Position numbers and translations under genes: made by a program. The notes beneath the pieces are model-generated. The model saw nothing but the letters and a program-made list of their open reading frames with translations, ran no database searches and was not told the DNA's origin. DNA of 64,000 bases from contig NZ_CP133782.1 in the NCBI RefSeq assembly GCF_034351645.1, forward strand, positions 1,617,001 to 1,681,000, given 5' to 3'. The DNA comes from Pseudomonas sp. DC1.2 (GTDB lineage Bacteria > Pseudomonadota > Gammaproteobacteria > Pseudomonadales > Pseudomonadaceae). Shown one piece after another: positions 51,554 through 61,138 of this stretch; the first letter of the stretch is position 1, and every line of letters starts with the position of its first letter.

Positions 51554-51685
51554 TCAGTCTTCGTTTTCAGTCTTGCGACTGTCAGTGGCTTCTTTCGGTT
51601 CTGGCTGTCGTGCAGCGGCTTGTTGCGGGGTTGTCTGCTCAGTTTCGTGCAGGCTTGGGAAGGGGAGATTAGGGATCTCGTGCAT
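51554..51685 (-). CDS. Small hypothetical protein, 43 aa
   Basis: A 43-residue, Pro/Glu/Gln-rich hydrophilic peptide beginning MHEIPNLPFPSLHET and ending in KEATDSRKTENED, with GAGGAG seven bases upstream of the ATG. It is probably intrinsically disordered. It lies 76 bp before the 64-residue gene and could share its transcript. Function unknown; the strong start signal is the main support. Confidence 0.5.
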   Translation of the reverse strand: MHEIPNLPFPSLHETEQTTPQQAAARQPEPKEATDSRKTENED

Positions 51686-51836
51686 GTTCGCGCTCCTCGC
51701 AAAGTCTGTTGACAGATCTGATAGATCCGCGCTTTTACAAAGCTTGGGCAGGATACAGCAGGAAAAATGACAAATAGACTTTTATCTGGAAATTCTGCGA
51801 CCAATGGCCGCATTTGGAGAACGAGGCCGCACCGAA

Positions 51837-51868
51837 ACCCCTGTGGGAGCAGGCCCGCACACAGGGGT
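51837..51868 (-). terminator. Terminator of the phh operon, REP-like
   Basis: ACCCCTGTG and CACAGGGGT form a perfect 9-bp stem, 14 bp after the phhC stop on the minus strand, followed there by TTTC. The CTGTGGGAGC core resembles the short Pseudomonas REP palindromes, so a repeat may double as the terminator. Confidence 0.6.
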
Positions 51869-51882
51869 AAAGCAGTGGAGGT

Positions 51883-53076
51883 TTACTGGCAGACGCTGGC
51901 AATCGCCTCGGCCAGCAAATCAAGACGCGTGGCATCAATGCCTGCCACGTTCGCTCGGCCAGAGCTGACCATATAAACGCTGTGATGGTCGCGCAGTTGT
52001 TTGACTTGCTCGGGCGTCAAGCCGGTGTAAGAGAACATCCCGCGTTGTACACCAATGTGTGCGAAGCGCTCGCGCAAACCATGCGGTTCCAGAGCTTGCA
52101 TCAGGCCGCTGCGCAGTTGGGCAATGCGCAACCGCATGGCCTCCACTTCGTCGGCCCAGAGGCTTTTCAGCTCCGGGTCGCCGAGGATGGTCGCGACCAC
52201 TGCGGCACCGTGATCCGGTGGCGTTGACCACAAATTGCGGGCGATATTGGCCAGTTGGCTGCGGATATCGACCAGTTTGTCTGCCGTTTTTGCGCAGACA
52301 ATCAGCGCGCCCGTGCGGTCTCGGTACAGGCCGAAGTTCTTCGAGCAGGAGCTGGTAATGAGCACTTCCGGCAGCTCGGCGGCGAATAGACGGGTCGACC
52401 AGGCGTCCTGTTCCAGGCCATCGCCAAACCCCTGATAGGCAAAGTCGATCAGTGGCAATAGCTCGCGCCGGCGGACCACGTCCAGCACTCGGCGCCAATC
52501 GTCGTGCGCCAGGTCGAAACCGGTCGGGTTATGGCAGCAGGCGTGCAGCAATACCACGTCGCCCTTGGGCGCCTCATTGAGCACCGCGAGCATTGCTTCG
52601 ACGTCGAGGCGGTTATCACTGCCGACATACGGGTAATGACTGACTTTGACGCCGGCGGCCGCGAAAATCGTTTCGTGGATCGGCCAGGTCGGGTTGCTCA
52701 ACCACACGCCACGGCCCGGTAGCATTTGGGCGATGAAGTCGGCGCTCAAACGCAACGCACCGGTGCCGCCTGGTGTCTGAGTAACGCCAGCACGCTGTTC
52801 GCTGATGAGGGTCGAGTCAGCGCCCAGCACCAGCTCGTTCATGACCTTGCCGAACGCCGGGTCGCCATGGCCGCCGATGTAGGTCTTGGTGAGCTGACGA
52901 TCCACCAGTCGTGCCTCGGCGAGTTTCACCGCCTGCGGAATCGGTGTCAGGCCCTGCGCGTCTTTATAGACCCCTACGCCAAGGTCAAACTTGCGCGGGT
53001 TGGGGTCTTGCGCATAGGCCTCCATCAGGCCGAGGATCGGGTCGCCGGGTACTCGGCCGATGGCATCGAAATGCAT
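51883..53076 (-). CDS. phhC: Aromatic amino acid aminotransferase PhhC (TyrB-type)
   Basis: A 397-residue class I PLP aminotransferase. The Schiff-base Lys246 is in TSSCSKNFGLYRDR; the PLP-phosphate and substrate residues appear in TPGGTGALRLSADF, SNPTWPIHETIF, ACCHNPTGFD and ANIARNLWSTPPDHGA. It transfers the amino group of Tyr/Phe to 2-oxoglutarate, the second step of Phe degradation through 4-hydroxyphenylpyruvate. The ATG overlaps the phhB stop by one base (TAATG), so it is translationally coupled. In P. aeruginosa this is PA0870. Confidence 0.93.
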   Translation of the reverse strand: MHFDAIGRVPGDPILGLMEAYAQDPNPRKFDLGVGVYKDAQGLTPIPQAVKLAEARLVDRQLTKTYIGGHGDPAFGKVMNELVLGADSTLISEQRAGVTQTPGGTGALRLSADFIAQMLPGRGVWLSNPTWPIHETIFAAAGVKVSHYPYVGSDNRLDVEAMLAVLNEAPKGDVVLLHACCHNPTGFDLAHDDWRRVLDVVRRRELLPLIDFAYQGFGDGLEQDAWSTRLFAAELPEVLITSSCSKNFGLYRDRTGALIVCAKTADKLVDIRSQLANIARNLWSTPPDHGAAVVATILGDPELKSLWADEVEAMRLRIAQLRSGLMQALEPHGLRERFAHIGVQRGMFSYTGLTPEQVKQLRDHHSVYMVSSGRANVAGIDATRLDLLAEAIASVCQ

Positions 53077-53432
53077 TATTTGCGGCCCTCGGCGTCTTTG
53101 GCCACTTCGTCGGTACGCGCGGCCATGATGAAGTCGTTGCGGTGCAGGCCCTTGATGGAGTGGCTCCACCACGTGACGGTGACTTTGCCCCACTCGGTCA
53201 GCAGGCCTGGGTGGTGACCTTCGGCCTCGGAGATTTCACCGACAGCATTGGTGAAGGCCAGGGCGTGTTTGAAATTCTTGAACAGGAACACTTTTTCCAG
53301 TTGCATGATGCTGTCGCGAACTTCGATGTTCCAGTCCGGGATCTGCTTGATCAGGATGGGCAACTCTTCGTCGCTGACCTGAGGGGCGCCGGCCTGGCAG
53401 GCTTCGCAGTGGGCTTGGTTCAATGTGGACAT
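53076..53432 (-). CDS. phhB: Pterin-4-alpha-carbinolamine dehydratase
   Basis: PhhB (118 residues) regenerates the tetrahydropterin cofactor of phenylalanine hydroxylase by dehydrating 4a-hydroxytetrahydropterin. The family motif [28 protein letters not shown] in parts carries the two active His. The N-terminus has CEACQAG, as in Pseudomonas PhhB. The start at 53432 follows the phhA stop by 70 bp. It overlaps phhC by 1 bp. In P. aeruginosa PhhB is also needed for normal PhhA levels. Confidence 0.95.
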   Translation of the reverse strand: MSTLNQAHCEACQAGAPQVSDEELPILIKQIPDWNIEVRDSIMQLEKVFLFKNFKHALAFTNAVGEISEAEGHHPGLLTEWGKVTVTWWSHSIKGLHRNDFIMAARTDEVAKDAEGRK

Positions 53433-53502
53433 GGTCTGTTTCCCGATTCGATTCTTGTTAGACGTTACTATTTTTTGTGCGACGCCGCGACTGTCGGCGC
53501 GT

Positions 53503-54294
53503 TCAGGCCGCCTTGGTTTTTGGCGGGAACTTTGGCGCATGCAAGCCTAGCTGCATGCCTTGCTTGACCAGGCCCATGATGTCTTCCTGGGCCAGGTCAA
53601 ACAGGCGCTTGAGGCTGGGTAGTACAAAGTACAGCGGTTGCAGGATGTCGATGCGGTAGGGCGTGCGCATGCATTCCAGCGGATCGAAGGCTTGGTGTTC
53701 CGGTGCATCCGACAGGCTGTAAACAGTTTCTTTGGGCGATGACAGAATGCCGCCGCCGTAGATGCGCTGACCTTGGGGCGTATCCACCAGACCGAACTCG
53801 ATGGTCATCCAGTACAAGCGCGCAAGGTACACGCGTTCTTCCTTGGAAGCCTGTAGGCCAAGTTTGCCGTAGGTGTGGGTAAATTCAGCAAACCAAGGGT
53901 TGGTCAGCAGCGGGCAGTGGCCAAAGATCTCGTGGAAAATGTCCGGCTCTTGCAGGTAATCCAGCTCTTCGCGGGTGCGAATAAAGGTCGCTACCGGAAA
54001 CTGCTTGTTGGCCAGTAACTCAAAGAATGTCTGGAAAGGGATCAGTGCGGGGACTCGGGCAACCTGCCAGCCGGTGGTATCACCCAGGACCTGGTTGATC
54101 TCGCTTAATTGCGGGATACGGTCGTGGGGCAGGCCCAGTTTATCGATGCCATCCAGGTACTCCTGGCACGCACGCCCTTCGAGCACTTTGAGTTGGCGAG
54201 TGATTAGCGTATTCCACACCGCGTGTTCTTCGGCGGTGTAATCGATAAAACCTTGCGCATCGGGCTCGCGAGCCACGTAGTGCGTTTGCTTCAT
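53503..54294 (-). CDS. phhA: Phenylalanine 4-monooxygenase
   Basis: PhhA (263 residues) hydroxylates Phe to Tyr with O2 and tetrahydropterin. The iron ligands are His121 and His126 in [13 protein letters not shown] and Glu166 in [10 protein letters not shown], at the same positions as in P. aeruginosa PhhA. Only the catalytic domain is present, without the N-terminal regulatory domain of animal enzymes. It is the first gene of phhA-phhB-phhC and is divergent from phhR, which activates it in response to Phe or Tyr. Confidence 0.97.
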   Translation of the reverse strand: MKQTHYVAREPDAQGFIDYTAEEHAVWNTLITRQLKVLEGRACQEYLDGIDKLGLPHDRIPQLSEINQVLGDTTGWQVARVPALIPFQTFFELLANKQFPVATFIRTREELDYLQEPDIFHEIFGHCPLLTNPWFAEFTHTYGKLGLQASKEERVYLARLYWMTIEFGLVDTPQGQRIYGGGILSSPKETVYSLSDAPEHQAFDPLECMRTPYRIDILQPLYFVLPSLKRLFDLAQEDIMGLVKQGMQLGLHAPKFPPKTKAA

Positions 54295-54417
54295 GCTGCT
54301 CTCCTGCTAGGGGGATTCGTTCTTGTTATGTCCAGCGGTAGGTCTAGAGATACTCCAACGCCTGCGGTGAAGCAGCAGGTGATTCGAGTTGCGCGTAGGA
54401 AGAATCTTTGGTTTTCG

Positions 54418-54435
54418 TAAAGTTTTCGTTACGTG
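54418..54435. promoter_or_regulatory. Candidate PhhR/TyrR box
   Basis: CGTAAA-N6-GTTACG is a dyad close to the TyrR strong-box consensus TGTAAA-N6-TTTACA. It lies 124 bp before phhA and 141 bp before phhR, where PhhR could control phhA and itself. Confidence 0.55.
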
Positions 54436-54575
54436 TTGGCCGGTGTGGCGCAGGTATTGAGATTTTCCGGTTTGAAAAGCCCCTCGGCTGTCACATAATC
54501 TTGACGACTAACTGAGCGCTCCCGCAGAAACTGTCAGGCGACGGTGCTCGACCACTGCTTTTTCGGGCCTTTTAT

Positions 54576-56129
54576 ATGCGTATCAAAGTCCACTGTCAGA
54601 ACCGCATCGGTATCTTGCGCGACATTCTTAACCTGCTCGTGGAGTACGGCATCAACGTTGCGCGCGGCGAGGTGGGAGGGGAGCATGGTAATGCGATCTA
54701 CCTGCACTGCCCGAATCTGATCAACCTTCAGTTCCAGGCGTTGCGTGCGAAGTTCGAGGCGATTGCCGGCGTGTTCGGCGTCAAGCGTGTAGGGCTGATG
54801 CCCAGTGAACGTCGGCACATGGAGCTCAATGCGTTGCTTGGTGCTCTGGAGTTTCCGGTGCTGTCCATCGACATGGGCGGCTCCATCGTTGCTGCCAACC
54901 GCGCGGCGGCACAGTTGCTTGGGGTGCGCGTGGACGAGGTGCCGGGGATTCCATTGTCCCGGTACGCCGAAGATTTCGACGTGCCGGAGTTGGTGCGCGC
55001 CAACAAATCGCGGATCAACGGGTTGCGGGTGAAAGTCAAAGGCGACGTATTTTTGGCTGACATCGCGCCGCTGCAATCGGAACACGACGACAGTGAGGCC
55101 ATGGCCGGCGCAGTGCTGACGTTGCATCGGGCTGACCGGGTAGGTGAGCGTATCTACAACGTGCGCAAGCAAGAACTGCGAGGGTTTGACAGCATCTTCC
55201 AGAGTTCGAAGGTGATGGCCGCGGTAGTGCGCGAAGCCCGACGCATGGCGCCGCTGGATGCGCCGTTATTGATCGAAGGTGAGACCGGCACCGGCAAAGA
55301 GCTGTTGGCTCGCGCCTGTCATCTGGCCAGCCCGCGCGGTCAATCGCCGCTGATGGCGCTCAATTGCGCCGGGCTGCCTGAGTCCATGGCCGAGACTGAG
55401 TTGTTCGGCTACGGCCCCGGCGCTTTTGCCGGAGCGCGGGCCGAAGGTAAGCTTGGGCTGCTGGAGCTGACGGCGGGCGGCACGTTATTTCTCGACGGTG
55501 TTGGTGAAATGAGCCCGCGCCTACAGGTGAAATTGCTGCGCTTTCTGCAGGACGGATGCTTCCGTCGTGTCGGCAGTGATGAAGAGGTTTATCTGGATGT
55601 GCGGGTGATCTGCGCGACGCAGGTTGACCTTTCGGAGCTGTGCGCCCGAGGCGAGTTTCGTCAGGATTTGTATCACCGTTTAAACGTGCTCTCGCTACAC
55701 ATTCCGCCGTTGCGCGAATGCCTGGACGGTTTGACGCCGCTGGTGGAGCACTTCCTCGATCAAGCCAGTCGGCAGATCGGTTGCCCGTTGCCAAAACTGG
55801 CGCCCGCCGCCATGGAACGTCTCAGTCACTACCATTGGCCGGGTAATGTGCGGCAGTTGGAGAACGTGTTGTTTCAGGCGGTTTCTCTGTGCGAAGGCGG
55901 CACGGTCAAGGCCGAGCATATCCGCTTGCCGGATTACGGCGTGCGCCAGCCGTTGGGCGATTTTTCGCTGGAGGGTGGGTTGGAGGCGATTGTCGGGCGT
56001 TTCGAGAAAGCGGTGCTGGAGCGTTTGTATTCCGAGCATCCCAGCAGCCGGCAGTTGGGCAAGCGGTTGGGGGTTTCGCACACGACCATTGCCAATAAAT
56101 TGCGCGAGTACGATGTCGGCAAAGCGTAG
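54576..56129 (+). CDS. phhR: Aromatic amino acid regulator PhhR
   Basis: A 517-residue TyrR-type regulator: ACT-like domain (1-70, MRIKVHCQNRIGILRDI), PAS domain (about 80-185), AAA+ domain with Walker A GETGTGK (235-241) and ELFGYGPGAFAGA (GAFAGA at 282-287), and C-terminal HTH (about 480-517, RQLGKRLGVSHTTIANKLREY). The GAFTGA loop that contacts sigma-54 has Ala for Thr; TyrR/PhhR proteins act with sigma-70 and often have an altered loop. PhhR activates phhABC in the presence of Phe or Tyr. Confidence 0.95.
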   Translation: MRIKVHCQNRIGILRDILNLLVEYGINVARGEVGGEHGNAIYLHCPNLINLQFQALRAKFEAIAGVFGVKRVGLMPSERRHMELNALLGALEFPVLSIDMGGSIVAANRAAAQLLGVRVDEVPGIPLSRYAEDFDVPELVRANKSRINGLRVKVKGDVFLADIAPLQSEHDDSEAMAGAVLTLHRADRVGERIYNVRKQELRGFDSIFQSSKVMAAVVREARRMAPLDAPLLIEGETGTGKELLARACHLASPRGQSPLMALNCAGLPESMAETELFGYGPGAFAGARAEGKLGLLELTAGGTLFLDGVGEMSPRLQVKLLRFLQDGCFRRVGSDEEVYLDVRVICATQVDLSELCARGEFRQDLYHRLNVLSLHIPPLRECLDGLTPLVEHFLDQASRQIGCPLPKLAPAAMERLSHYHWPGNVRQLENVLFQAVSLCEGGTVKAEHIRLPDYGVRQPLGDFSLEGGLEAIVGRFEKAVLERLYSEHPSSRQLGKRLGVSHTTIANKLREYDVGKA

Positions 56130-56285
56130 AGCGCCGATCCCACAATGTTTGTGTCGGCTGCAAAGGCCGGCACTTGCCACTTACCGGCATAACACCGCCG
56201 GTTTTTCGACTTCGACACAATGCCCTTATTCCCTCTGAGCCCCTCAAGCCCTTTGTTTGCCGGGTTACGGGCCGTCATAAAAAAG

Positions 56286-56302
56286 TTGGTCTGCAAATTG
56301 CT
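56286..56302 (+). promoter_or_regulatory. Sigma-54 promoter of the flgFGHIJKL operon
   Basis: TTGGTCTGCAAATTGCT has GG and GC elements separated by 10 bases, as in the -24/-12 sigma-54 consensus (TGGCAC-N5-TTGC). It ends 57 bp before the flgF start. FleQ/FleR-driven RpoN control is known for flagellar operons of this class in P. aeruginosa. Confidence 0.75.
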
Positions 56303-56358
56303 TAAAGCTCAGCAGTACAGCGGTGGGCGGCAAACGTCCGGCATGCAGAGGAAAGAGT

Positions 56359-57099
56359 GTGGACAAGTACCTTTATGTGGCAATGACCGGCGCCAGCCAG
56401 AATGCACTGGCGCAGAAGGCTCATGCGAACAACCTGGCGAACATCTCCACCAACGGTTTTCAGAAGGACCTGGAGCAGGCGCGTTCGATGCCGGTGTTCG
56501 GCGACAGCTTTCCGTCGCGTGCCTATGCGATGACCGAACGTCCGGCCACTGACTTCTCTCCGGGTTCGATGGTGCAGACCGGTCGAGACCTCGACGTAGC
56601 GGTGACGGGCAATGGCTGGATCGCCGTGCAGAGCCCTGATGGCAGCGAAAGCTACGTGCGCACCGGCAGTCTGAACGTGGACGCGTTGGGCGTGCTGCGG
56701 GCTGGCAACGGGATGCCGGTGATGGGCAATGGTGGTCCAATTGCCGTGCCGCCCGAGCAGCAAGTCGAAGTCGGCGAAGACGGCACTATCAGCATCCGTG
56801 CGATGGGGGAAGGCCCGCGTGTGATGGCCGAAGTCGACCGCATCAAGCTGGTCAACCCTGACCTGAAGAACATGACCAAAGGCCTGGATGGTTCGATCCA
56901 CACCAAAGATGGCAAGCCGGCGCAAGCCGATGCGAGCGTCAAACTGGTGTCCGGGTTCCTTGAGTCGAGCAACGTCAATGCCGTGGAAGAAATGACCTCG
57001 GTACTGTCTTTGTCCAAGCAGTTCGAGCTGCACATCAAAATGATGAACACCGCCAAAGACGATGACCAGGCCATGGCTCGGGTCTTGCAGATCAGCTAA
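56359..57099 (+). CDS. flgF: Flagellar basal-body rod protein FlgF
   Basis: FlgF (246 residues) is a proximal-rod subunit. The N-terminal family signature is KAHANNLANISTNGFQKDLEQ and the C-terminal one LESSNVNAVEEMTSVLSLSKQFELHIKMM, read in parts; both ends form the coiled coils of the axial family. The GTG at 56359 follows GAGGAAA and gives VDKYLYVAM; an upstream ATG lacks family similarity. It is the first gene after the sigma-54 promoter. Confidence 0.95.
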   Translation: MDKYLYVAMTGASQNALAQKAHANNLANISTNGFQKDLEQARSMPVFGDSFPSRAYAMTERPATDFSPGSMVQTGRDLDVAVTGNGWIAVQSPDGSESYVRTGSLNVDALGVLRAGNGMPVMGNGGPIAVPPEQQVEVGEDGTISIRAMGEGPRVMAEVDRIKLVNPDLKNMTKGLDGSIHTKDGKPAQADASVKLVSGFLESSNVNAVEEMTSVLSLSKQFELHIKMMNTAKDDDQAMARVLQIS

Positions 57100-57144
57100 T
57101 TATTAGTACGTCGCGCCGTAAAACAGGCGCACGAGGAGAATCGA

Positions 57145-57930
57145 ATGCTTCCGGCTCTATGGGTTGCCAAAACAGGTCTGTCCGCTCAGGACACTAACCT
57201 CACCACCATTTCCAACAACCTGGCGAACGTTTCGACCACGGGTTTCAAACGTGATCGCGCCGAGTTCCAGGACTTGCTGTATCAGATCAAGCGTCAGCCA
57301 GGCGCCCAGTCGACCCAGGACAGCGAATTGCCGTCGGGTCTGCAAGTGGGCACCGGTGTGCGCATCGTCGGTACGCAGAAAAACTTCACCGCTGGCAGCC
57401 TGCAAACCACCGAACAGCCGTTGGACTTGGCAGTCGATGGTCGCGGTTTCTTTCAGATTCTGCAGCCGGACGGCACCACGTCCTACACCCGTGACGGCAC
57501 GTTTCACCTCAGTTCCACTGGTCAGGTGGTGAACGCCAGCGGCTTCGCCCTGGAGCCGGCCGTTATCATTCCGGCCAACGCCCAGACCTTTACGGTCGGT
57601 CGCGACGGCACTGTGTCCATCACTGTTGCCGGCACCGCCGCTTCCCAGGTGATTGGTAACCTGCAAACTGCCGATTTCATCAACCCGGCGGGTCTGCAAG
57701 CAGTGGGTAACAACCTGTTCCTTGAAACTGCCGCCAGCGGAGCGCCACAAATCGGTACGCCAGGCCTGAATGGTTTTGGCACCACGCTGCAGAACACGCT
57801 GGAAACGTCCAACGTCAGCACCGTTGAAGAGATGGTCAACATGATCACCACGCAACGCGCTTATGAGATGAACTCCAAGGTGATCTCCACCGCCGACCAG
57901 ATGCTCTCGTTCGTAACGCAGAATCTGTAA
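57145..57930 (+). CDS. flgG: Flagellar distal-rod protein FlgG
   Basis: FlgG (261 residues, the standard length) forms the distal rod. The N-terminal TNLTTISNNLANVSTTGFKRDRAEFQDL and C-terminal TLETSNVSTVEEMVNMITTQRAYEMNSKVI in parts are the hallmark axial-protein ends. An AGGAG lies 9 bp before the ATG. It follows flgF by 45 bp. Confidence 0.97.
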   Translation: MLPALWVAKTGLSAQDTNLTTISNNLANVSTTGFKRDRAEFQDLLYQIKRQPGAQSTQDSELPSGLQVGTGVRIVGTQKNFTAGSLQTTEQPLDLAVDGRGFFQILQPDGTTSYTRDGTFHLSSTGQVVNASGFALEPAVIIPANAQTFTVGRDGTVSITVAGTAASQVIGNLQTADFINPAGLQAVGNNLFLETAASGAPQIGTPGLNGFGTTLQNTLETSNVSTVEEMVNMITTQRAYEMNSKVISTADQMLSFVTQNL

Positions 57931-57981
57931 TCAAGTCTACGAGGCGGCATGAAGCCGCCAGCAACACCGTGAGGTAGGGTC

Positions 57982-58677
57982 ATGAAACGCTTTGTATCTG
58001 TTCTGGCACTGAGTGGGGTCGCCGTGCTTGCGGGCTGCGTCGCCCCGACGCCTAAGCCCAATGACCCTTACTACGCGCCGGTGTTGCCGCGCACGCCTTT
58101 ACCGGCGGCTGCCAATAATGGCTCGATCTATCAGGCCGGCTTCGAACAGAACCTGTATGGCGACCGCAAGGCGTTCCGGGTCGGTGACATCATCACCATC
58201 ACCTTGAACGAGAAGACCCAGGCCAGTAAGGGCGCCAACTCGCAGATCGGCAAGACTAGCAAGACCACTATTGGTCTTACGTCTTTGTTCGGCGGTGTTC
58301 CCAATACCAATAACCCGCTGGGCAGCGGCGACCTGAGTCTGGATGCCGGTTACAGCGGCGACCGTGCCACTAACGGGACCAGCAAGTCCGGTCAGAGCAA
58401 CAGCCTGACCGGTTCGATCACTGTGACCGTCGCTGATGTCTTGCCTAACGGCATCATTGCCGTGCGCGGCGAGAAGTGGATGACCCTCAACTCTGGCGAT
58501 GAGCTGGTCCGGATCGCCGGGCTGGTGCGTGCCGATGACATCGCCACCGACAACACCGTTTCGTCGACTCGCGTCGCTGATGCGCGCATCACCTACTCGG
58601 GCACCGGTGCGTTTGCCGATGCGAGTCAGCCAGGCTGGTTCGACCGTTTCTTCCTCAGTCCGCTGTTCCCTTTCTAG
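57982..58677 (+). CDS. flgH: Flagellar L-ring lipoprotein FlgH
   Basis: FlgH (231 residues) builds the L-ring in the outer membrane. It has a lipoprotein signal with lipobox LAGC (lipidated Cys at residue 15-16 region: [12 protein letters not shown]), then [27 protein letters not shown] and the conserved [22 protein letters not shown] in parts. The stop codon abuts the flgI GTG. Confidence 0.96.
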   Translation: MKRFVSVLALSGVAVLAGCVAPTPKPNDPYYAPVLPRTPLPAAANNGSIYQAGFEQNLYGDRKAFRVGDIITITLNEKTQASKGANSQIGKTSKTTIGLTSLFGGVPNTNNPLGSGDLSLDAGYSGDRATNGTSKSGQSNSLTGSITVTVADVLPNGIIAVRGEKWMTLNSGDELVRIAGLVRADDIATDNTVSSTRVADARITYSGTGAFADASQPGWFDRFFLSPLFPF

Positions 58678-59793
58678 GTGGCTACGTTGAACCTCAAAAG
58701 TCTCATGGTGGCCGCCCTATTGCTGTCCGCAGCCTTCAACGCTCAAGGCGAGCGGTTGAAGGACATCGCCAGTATTTCTGGCGTGCGGACCAACCAATTG
58801 ATCGGTTATGGCCTGGTGGTTGGGCTTAACGGTACCGGTGACCAGACGACCCAGACCCCGTTCACCCTGCAGACTTTCAACAACATGCTTTCGCAGTTCG
58901 GTATCAAGGTGCCGGCGGGTTCGGGCAACGTGCAGTTGAAAAACGTGGCGGCGGTGTCGATCAGTGCCGACTTGCCGGCATTCGCCAAACCGGGCCAATT
59001 GGTGGACATCACGGTGTCGTCCATCGGTAACTCCAAGAGCCTGCGCGGCGGCACCCTGTTGATGACGCCGCTCAAAGGTATCGACGGTAACGTCTACGCC
59101 ATCGCCCAGGGCAACCTGGTAGTGGGTGGTTTTGATGCCGAAGGGCGTGACGGTTCGAAGATTACCGTCAACGTTCCATCGGCCGGCCGTATTCCGGGCG
59201 GTGCTTCCGTCGAGCGTTCGGTGCCGAGCGGTTTTAACCAAGGCAACAGCTTGACCCTGAACCTCAACCGCTCGGACTTCACGACCGCCAAGCGTGTTGT
59301 CGACAAGATCAATGACATGCTCGGCCCTGGCGTCGCACAGGCCATCGACGGTGGTTCGATCCGTGTCACTGCACCACTGGATCCGAGCCAGCGGGTCGAC
59401 TACCTGTCGATCCTCGAAAACCTTGAAGTCGATCCGGGTCAGGCGGTGGCGAAAGTCATCATCAACTCGCGCACCGGCACTATTGTGATCGGCCAGAACG
59501 TGAAAGTGTCCCCGGCCGCCGTGACCCACGGCAGCCTGACGGTGACCATCACTGAAGACCCGATCGTCAGCCAGCCAGGTCCTCTGTCCAATGGGCAGAC
59601 AGCGGTTGTGCCACGCTCGAGGGTCAACGCTCAGCAGGAAGCCAAGCCGATGTTCAAATTCGGCCCGGGCACTACGCTCGACGAAATTGTGCGTGCGGTG
59701 AACCAGGTCGGCGCGGCGCCGGGTGACTTGATGGCGATCCTCGAAGCGCTGAAACAGGCCGGCGCGTTGCAAGCCGATCTGATCGTGATCTGA
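58678..59793 (+). CDS. flgI: Flagellar P-ring protein FlgI
   Basis: FlgI (371 residues) forms the periplasmic P-ring. It carries a signal peptide ([16 protein letters not shown]), then [31 protein letters not shown] and NMLSQFGI in parts, and the C-terminal [35 protein letters not shown]. The GTG immediately after the flgH stop is taken as start; a TTG three codons later is an alternative. Confidence 0.95.
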   Translation: MATLNLKSLMVAALLLSAAFNAQGERLKDIASISGVRTNQLIGYGLVVGLNGTGDQTTQTPFTLQTFNNMLSQFGIKVPAGSGNVQLKNVAAVSISADLPAFAKPGQLVDITVSSIGNSKSLRGGTLLMTPLKGIDGNVYAIAQGNLVVGGFDAEGRDGSKITVNVPSAGRIPGGASVERSVPSGFNQGNSLTLNLNRSDFTTAKRVVDKINDMLGPGVAQAIDGGSIRVTAPLDPSQRVDYLSILENLEVDPGQAVAKVIINSRTGTIVIGQNVKVSPAAVTHGSLTVTITEDPIVSQPGPLSNGQTAVVPRSRVNAQQEAKPMFKFGPGTTLDEIVRAVNQVGAAPGDLMAILEALKQAGALQADLIVI

Positions 59794-59804
59794 GGACGGC
59801 GACC

Positions 59805-61115
59805 ATGGACATGCACAAGAGCGGTGCCGTCAGCAGCAGCGACTCGGGTTCCTATTCGGACCTCAATCGCCTGAACCAGCTCAAGGTCGGCGACAAAAAC
59901 AGTGACTCGAACATGCGCAAAGTGGCGCAGGAGTTTGAGTCGCTGTTCCTCGGTGAAATGCTCAAGTCCATGCGTTCGGCTACTGAAGCGCTGGGCAAGG
60001 ACAACCCGCTCAATACGCCGGCGGCCAAGCAGTATCAGGAAATGTACGACCAGCAGTTGGCCGTTTCCCTGTCCCGTCAGGGCCGCGGTATTGGTCTGGC
60101 AGACGTGTTGATGCGTCAGATGTCGAAAAACAAACCGCTGGCGCCGGGTGAGGCCGAGGCGATGTCTGTCGCTAAGCAAGAAGCCGCGAAAGCGGCGAAA
60201 ACCGGGGTTCCGACCCCGGTGGCTGCCGGCACCACGGCGACCAATGGTCCGCTTTCGCGGCTCAATGGAGAGCGTCCGTTGTGGGCTTCGCGCTCGGTCA
60301 AGGGATCGCAAGCGGTCAGTGATCACAGCAATGACGTGGCGTTGCTTAACCAGCGCCGACTGGCATTGCCGCCGAAACTGGCGGATCGCTTGCTCGCGGG
60401 GCTGGTCCCCTCGACATCGGCCCGTGCTGCAACCACGACGGTCGCCACCACTGCGCTCAACAACGTTCAGGTGCCAGAAAACACCAAAACCGGTGTCGGT
60501 CCGCTGTTCAACGGCGACTGGCTGGCCTCACAAACGGATACTGCGTCCAGCGGGCAGATGCAGATTTACGGTCGTGCCATGGCGCAGATCCCTCTTGCGC
60601 CGGCGAAAAAAACCTTCAGCTCGGCAGACGAATTCGTCAACACCATGATGCCGATGGCCAAAGAAGCAGCCGACCGTATCGGCGTCGATCCGCGTTACCT
60701 GGTGGCCCAGGCTGCTCTGGAAACCGGTTGGGGCAAATCGGTCATGCGCGCTCAGGATGGCTCCAATAGCCACAACCTGTTCGGTATCAAGGCCACCAGC
60801 AGTTGGAAGGGCGATTCGGCGCGAGCGATCACCAGCGAGTTCAGAAATGGCGCGATGGTCAAGGAGACGGCGGAGTTCCGTTCCTACGACTCCTACAAGG
60901 ACAGCTTTCATGACCTTGTGACGTTGCTGCAAACCAACAATCGCTATCAAGATGTTGTGAAGTCGGCCGATAACCCAGAACAGTTTGTACGCGAGTTGCA
61001 AAAGGCCGGTTACGCAACCGACCCGGACTACGCAAGCAAGATTTCGCAGATAGCCAAGCAGATGACGAGTTATCAAAACTACGCTGCGGCGGGCGTTTCC
61101 ACCACGCCTTTATAG
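59805..61115 (+). CDS. flgJ: Flagellar rod assembly protein/muramidase FlgJ
   Basis: FlgJ (436 residues) is bifunctional: an N-terminal rod-binding domain (about 30-110, VAQEFESLFLGEMLKSMRSA and MYDQQLAVSLSRQGRGIGLADVL) and a C-terminal glucosaminidase (about 275-420, YLVAQAALETGWGKSVMRAQDGSNSHNLFGIKA in parts) with the catalytic Glu in ALETGWG. It opens the peptidoglycan for the rod. The linker (about 115-270) is longer than in Salmonella FlgJ (316 residues). Starts 12 bp after flgI. Confidence 0.95.
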   Translation: MDMHKSGAVSSSDSGSYSDLNRLNQLKVGDKNSDSNMRKVAQEFESLFLGEMLKSMRSATEALGKDNPLNTPAAKQYQEMYDQQLAVSLSRQGRGIGLADVLMRQMSKNKPLAPGEAEAMSVAKQEAAKAAKTGVPTPVAAGTTATNGPLSRLNGERPLWASRSVKGSQAVSDHSNDVALLNQRRLALPPKLADRLLAGLVPSTSARAATTTVATTALNNVQVPENTKTGVGPLFNGDWLASQTDTASSGQMQIYGRAMAQIPLAPAKKTFSSADEFVNTMMPMAKEAADRIGVDPRYLVAQAALETGWGKSVMRAQDGSNSHNLFGIKATSSWKGDSARAITSEFRNGAMVKETAEFRSYDSYKDSFHDLVTLLQTNNRYQDVVKSADNPEQFVRELQKAGYATDPDYASKISQIAKQMTSYQNYAAAGVSTTPL

Positions 61116-61138
61116 GCACAAGGCATAAGGTCTGAACC

